Positions 5,663 through 7,630 of a stretch of DNA of 7,630 nt are shown piece by piece (the first letter of the stretch is position 1; the number at the start of each line of letters is the position of its first letter). The translations under genes and the position numbers were made by a program. Origin of the DNA: Bdellovibrio sp. (GTDB lineage: Bacteria; Bdellovibrionota; Bdellovibrionia; Bdellovibrionales; Bdellovibrionaceae); contig JAGIAF010000056.1 of assembly GCA_017745015.1 (NCBI GenBank), positions 1 to 7,630 of the forward strand, given 5' to 3'. The notes beneath the pieces are model-generated. The model made no database searches and was not told the origin of the DNA. It saw only the letters and a list, made by a program, of their open reading frames with translations.

Positions 5663-6509
5663 CTTTCTTGCTCTCTTCTTCTTCTTCTTCTTCGAAGACA
5701 AGGTCACTTTCATGAACCTGCGCTGGAGCATAGACAGATGGCTTGATCTTACGAACGTTTTTACCCAGTTTTAAGACGCCAAACACTGCACCAAGAGCGG
5801 CATAGCTCATGAACAATACAAAGAGCATCACTTCTGGACGAAGAGCAACGACTACCAAGACACCGACACCCAGGATGAGGTAACGGAATGGCAAGCGCTC
5901 TTTCAAATCCAAATCTTTAAAGCTGCGGAAACGGAAGTTGCTGACCATCACAAGCGCCAACAAAATCGTCATCACAAGCAAACCGTAGTTGCCCATCGGT
6001 TCAAGTTCCAAATCCTGGAACGCAAGAACAGAGGATGCCACGATACCTGCAGCCATTGGAATAGGAAGACCTTGGAAATAATTTTTCTCAACGACGTTCG
6101 CTTGAACGTTGAAACGTGCCAAACGAAGGGCACCGCAAGCTACGAACAAGAAGCAAGCAACCCAGCCCAAACGACCGAATGGTTGAAGTGCCCACAAGAA
6201 CAACAAAACACCTGGTGCCATACCGAAGCTGACAAGGTCACAAAGTGAATCGTATTCTGCGCCGAACTTACTAGTTGAACGAGTCAAACGAGCCAAGCGG
6301 CCATCGAGTTGGTCAAATACCGCAGCTACGACAATCGCGTAGGCAGCCCAAAGGTAGTTTCCTTTGATTGATTGAATAACCGCAAAGAAACCTGAGAAAA
6401 GGTTCCCTGTCGTCATCAAGTTTGGAAGGATGTAGATGTACATGTGCAAGCGCTGTGCGCGTGCTTCTTCAGTATCTAAATTCGGATGTGCGATATGTTC
6501 ATTTGCCAT
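5646..6509 (-). CDS. pssA: CDP-diacylglycerol-serine O-phosphatidyltransferase
   Basis: The enzyme joins CDP-diacylglycerol and L-serine into phosphatidylserine, the precursor of phosphatidylethanolamine, in the inner membrane. The 287-residue protein carries the complete CDP-alcohol phosphatidyltransferase motif D-x2-D-G-x2-A-R-x8-G-x3-D-x3-D, with D66, D69, G70, A73, R74, G83, D87 and D91. It is followed by SFGMAP, which is typical of the serine-specific enzymes. Several hydrophobic segments follow (about 32-65, 100-135, 148-165, 178-190, 210-245), fitting a multi-pass protein. The C-terminus is an unusual acidic then basic tail with seven consecutive Glu, encoded by a GAA/GAG run, and a KKDEKK end. 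It lies 9 bases after the upstream kinase gene and overlaps asd downstream. No strong ribosome binding site is seen (GGAT about 13 bases upstream), consistent with coupling to the upstream gene. No psd gene is visible in the window. Confidence 0.95.
   Translation of the reverse strand: MANEHIAHPNLDTEEARAQRLHMYIYILPNLMTTGNLFSGFFAVIQSIKGNYLWAAYAIVVAAVFDQLDGRLARLTRSTSKFGAEYDSLCDLVSFGMAPGVLLFLWALQPFGRLGWVACFLFVACGALRLARFNVQANVVEKNYFQGLPIPMAAGIVASSVLAFQDLELEPMGNYGLLVMTILLALVMVSNFRFRSFKDLDLKERLPFRYLILGVGVLVVVALRPEVMLFVLFMSYAALGAVFGVLKLGKNVRKIKPSVYAPAQVHESDLVFEEEEEEESKKDEKKT
5675..5692. repeat. Trinucleotide tract (CTT)6 at the pssA-asd junction
   Basis: Six perfect CTT units on the plus strand are GAA units on the coding strand. 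They encode the polyglutamate in the PssA tail and end 13 bases upstream of the asd start at 5662. Gain or loss of units would keep the PssA frame. It would change the tail length and the purine-rich leader of asd. Confidence 0.8.
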
Positions 6510-6518
6510 GCATCGGTT

Positions 6519-7184
6519 TTATCCGACATTGGCGAAAAATCCAAAGAAATAAAATAGGATAGAAAGACCCACAGCACTCATTAATGGCAACGTAAGGTTG
6601 TCATCTAACTTGCCTACTGGAATCAACTCAGCAAAAGCTCCCACAAGGCCCGCCAACAAACTGACAACAATCACGCGATCCGTTAGATAGTTGTGATATA
6701 GCAAGTAAGCTAGAGTCAAAGCTGCACAAACAAAGAATGCCGCCATGAAACCTTGAATGGACTTGTGACCAAAAATTTTGTCTTTACCGTACAAGATACC
6801 GAAGTAGCTTGCGATAGGATCTGCGAAAGCCAAGAACAACAAAGTAAGCGCCACGACTTCGCGTGGAAACAGAATATCTACGATCAAAACACCAGAAAGA
6901 AGGAATGTCGTCCCTGCAAGCTTCTTAACTTCACTTTGGCGCATAATCGGTTTGAATGCGTGAACAGCGAAATCATTTAAACGAGGGGATCTTTGGCGCG
7001 CGAAATCAAAAGGAACAAAAAGGAACCAAGCCACCGCAAGAACCGTCATGGAAACAGCTGGCGGAAGGTAAACGTACATTAGGAACATAAAGAACACACC
7101 CGACATATGCCAGATTTTTCGAGCATAATGAATGTCCGAGCGTTTCTTTAAATCAACCAACTGTAGCAGTCCTTCTGTAATCAT
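6519..7184 (-). CDS. SEC59/DGK1/VTE5-type membrane kinase (diacylglycerol or polyprenol kinase family)
   Basis: This multi-pass membrane protein has 221 residues. It shows the features of the family that includes CTP-dependent dolichol kinase, yeast Dgk1 and phytol kinase: RK-x2-H near the start (R22, K23, H26), FADPIASYFG (120-129), YGK then FGHKSIQG (138-145, K141), and AELIPVGKLDDNLTLP (185-200) with E186, D194, D195 and N196. Roughly six to seven hydrophobic segments are visible. The lipid substrate cannot be read from sequence; diacylglycerol, a polyprenol or another isoprenoid alcohol are all possible. Such genes are often annotated as phosphatidate cytidylyltransferase, but the CdsA signature is absent. 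It is first in an operon with pssA, 9 bases apart. A role in making phosphatidate or a lipid phosphate for the phospholipid pathway is therefore a reasonable inference. No good ribosome binding site is seen before the ATG at 7184. Confidence 0.85.
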   Translation of the reverse strand: MITEGLLQLVDLKKRSDIHYARKIWHMSGVFFMFLMYVYLPPAVSMTVLAVAWFLFVPFDFARQRSPRLNDFAVHAFKPIMRQSEVKKLAGTTFLLSGVLIVDILFPREVVALTLLFLAFADPIASYFGILYGKDKIFGHKSIQGFMAAFFVCAALTLAYLLYHNYLTDRVIVVSLLAGLVGAFAELIPVGKLDDNLTLPLMSAVGLSILFYFFGFFANVG

Positions 7185-7209
7185 TCGGGCTAAACTTAAA
7201 GGCTCAGGG

Positions 7210-7243
7210 GGCTAAGATCAATTTAATTGATACTACTCTAGCC
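7210..7243. repeat. Nested inverted repeat upstream of the kinase-pssA-asd operon
   Basis: ATCAATT-T-AATTGAT (7217-7231) is a perfect 7-bp inverted repeat around one base. It is enclosed by GGCTA (7210-7214) and TAGCC (7239-7243). It lies in the 88-base gap between the transporter stop and the kinase start, overlaps the predicted -10, and lacks a T run after it. An operator or a leader hairpin are both possible. Confidence 0.5.
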
Positions 7244-7254
7244 ACCTGCATCAA
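7227..7254 (-). promoter_or_regulatory. Possible promoter of the kinase-pssA-asd operon
   Basis: On the minus strand, TTGATG (7249-7254) and TATCAA (7227-7232) stand 16 bases apart, each matching the sigma70 consensus at four of six positions. Position and spacing are right for a leader of about 35 bases before 7184. The match is modest, and the overlap with a palindrome suggests regulation. Confidence 0.35.
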
Positions 7255-7272
7255 CTAGATGATTTATCTTAG

Positions 7273-7630
7273 TTATTGAAAATCAGGTAGCGCTAAAAAT
7301 GTGTAAAATTCCATAATTAGGCCAATTACTCCAGAAAGAATCCACACGACTCCACAACCTATAATCACCGTGCGCACAGAGCTGATATGGATCAGCCAGG
7401 GCGAAATCAGCATAAAAAACAAAGTCCCCGCCGATTCCACTGCCATACGCAAACGAAAGACTTTTGTGAGTTCAGACACGGCAAACTTCTTTTGCACCAT
7501 ATCGATAAAGGCCAGATCATTCATGGGACCGGAGAAACCACCCGCCGCCGCCGCAAGCATGATAAGCAAAGCTGTCGGGGCCAAACCAATCAGGATAAAT
7601 CCCAACCCCAACCACACATAACCCGAGAAC
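7273..7630 (-). CDS. Major facilitator superfamily transporter, C-terminal part (runs off the window)
   Basis: About 118 C-terminal residues are present, and the frame is still open at the window edge, so the N-terminal part lies beyond 7630. Three to four hydrophobic segments are visible (LGLGFILIGLAPTALLIMLAAAAGG, TLFFMLISPWLI, TVIIGCGVVWILSGVIGLIM). GGFSGPMNDLAFIDMVQ, followed by R-x-R-x-A-x-E-S-A-G, resembles the segment 10-11 region of drug or siderophore exporters of the MFS. The substrate cannot be assigned. It lies on the same strand as the kinase-pssA-asd operon, 88 bases upstream, separated by a probable promoter, so it is likely a separate unit. Confidence 0.75.
   Translation of the reverse strand, partial: FSGYVWLGLGFILIGLAPTALLIMLAAAAGGFSGPMNDLAFIDMVQKKFAVSELTKVFRLRMAVESAGTLFFMLISPWLIHISSVRTVIIGCGVVWILSGVIGLIMEFYTFLALPDFQ

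Noticed and set aside
5663..5731. Upstream extension of asd starting at 5731 or 5713
   Set aside because: The added residues are a lysine-rich run produced by reading the pssA glutamate tract in another frame. The Rossmann fold begins directly after the 5662 ATG, as in the family.
6519..7184. Annotation as phosphatidate cytidylyltransferase (CdsA)
   Set aside because: The CdsA signature region with its conserved HGG and DR-x-D residues is absent. The visible motifs are those of the SEC59/DGK1-type kinase family.
7273..7617. Complete short gene starting at a GTG at 7617
   Set aside because: The frame stays open to the window edge and encodes membrane protein sequence before that codon, so this is the end of a longer transporter gene.

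Overview
The window looks like chromosomal DNA of a predatory or predator-related bacterium of the Bdellovibrionota (Bdellovibrio-like). The clues are a TIGR02147-family protein placed behind a small exported protein, a CFI-box C-terminal domain protein, Gram-negative envelope proteins, and roughly balanced base composition. The assignment is inferred from protein character and was not tested by alignment.

Left part, plus strand (1-1950): a small exported protein (9-506) overlaps the start of a TIGR02147/DUF4423-type protein with an N-terminal helix-turn-helix (497-1366). A 221-base gap follows, with a hairpin and a likely promoter. Then comes a second small exported protein (best start 1588, end 1950). 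None of the three has a known molecular function. The overlapping pair resembles a regulator co-translated with its exported partner.

Middle (1951-4578): a 117-base palindromic element fills nearly all of the space between convergent genes. Beyond it is a minus-strand two-gene operon. First is a 448-residue exported, cysteine-rich protein ending in a CFI box, a membrane segment and a basic tail. It is joined by an ATGA overlap to a 382-residue predicted outer-membrane beta-barrel with a long Pro/Glu-rich periplasmic linker. This pair is the best candidate here for an undescribed surface system.

Right part, minus strand (4649-7184): a housekeeping operon read as SEC59/DGK1-type lipid or polyprenol kinase, then CDP-diacylglycerol-serine phosphatidyltransferase (pssA), then aspartate-semialdehyde dehydrogenase (asd). 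The first two genes are 9 bases apart and the last two overlap by 17, so they are probably co-transcribed and partly co-translated. The kinase and PssA both act on membrane lipid head groups. Asd supplies the aspartate-family amino acids and diaminopimelate for peptidoglycan. The last feature is the C-terminal end of a major-facilitator transporter that runs off the window at 7630.

No rRNA, tRNA, CRISPR array, transposase or phage gene was seen. No gene-free stretch is longer than about 225 bases.
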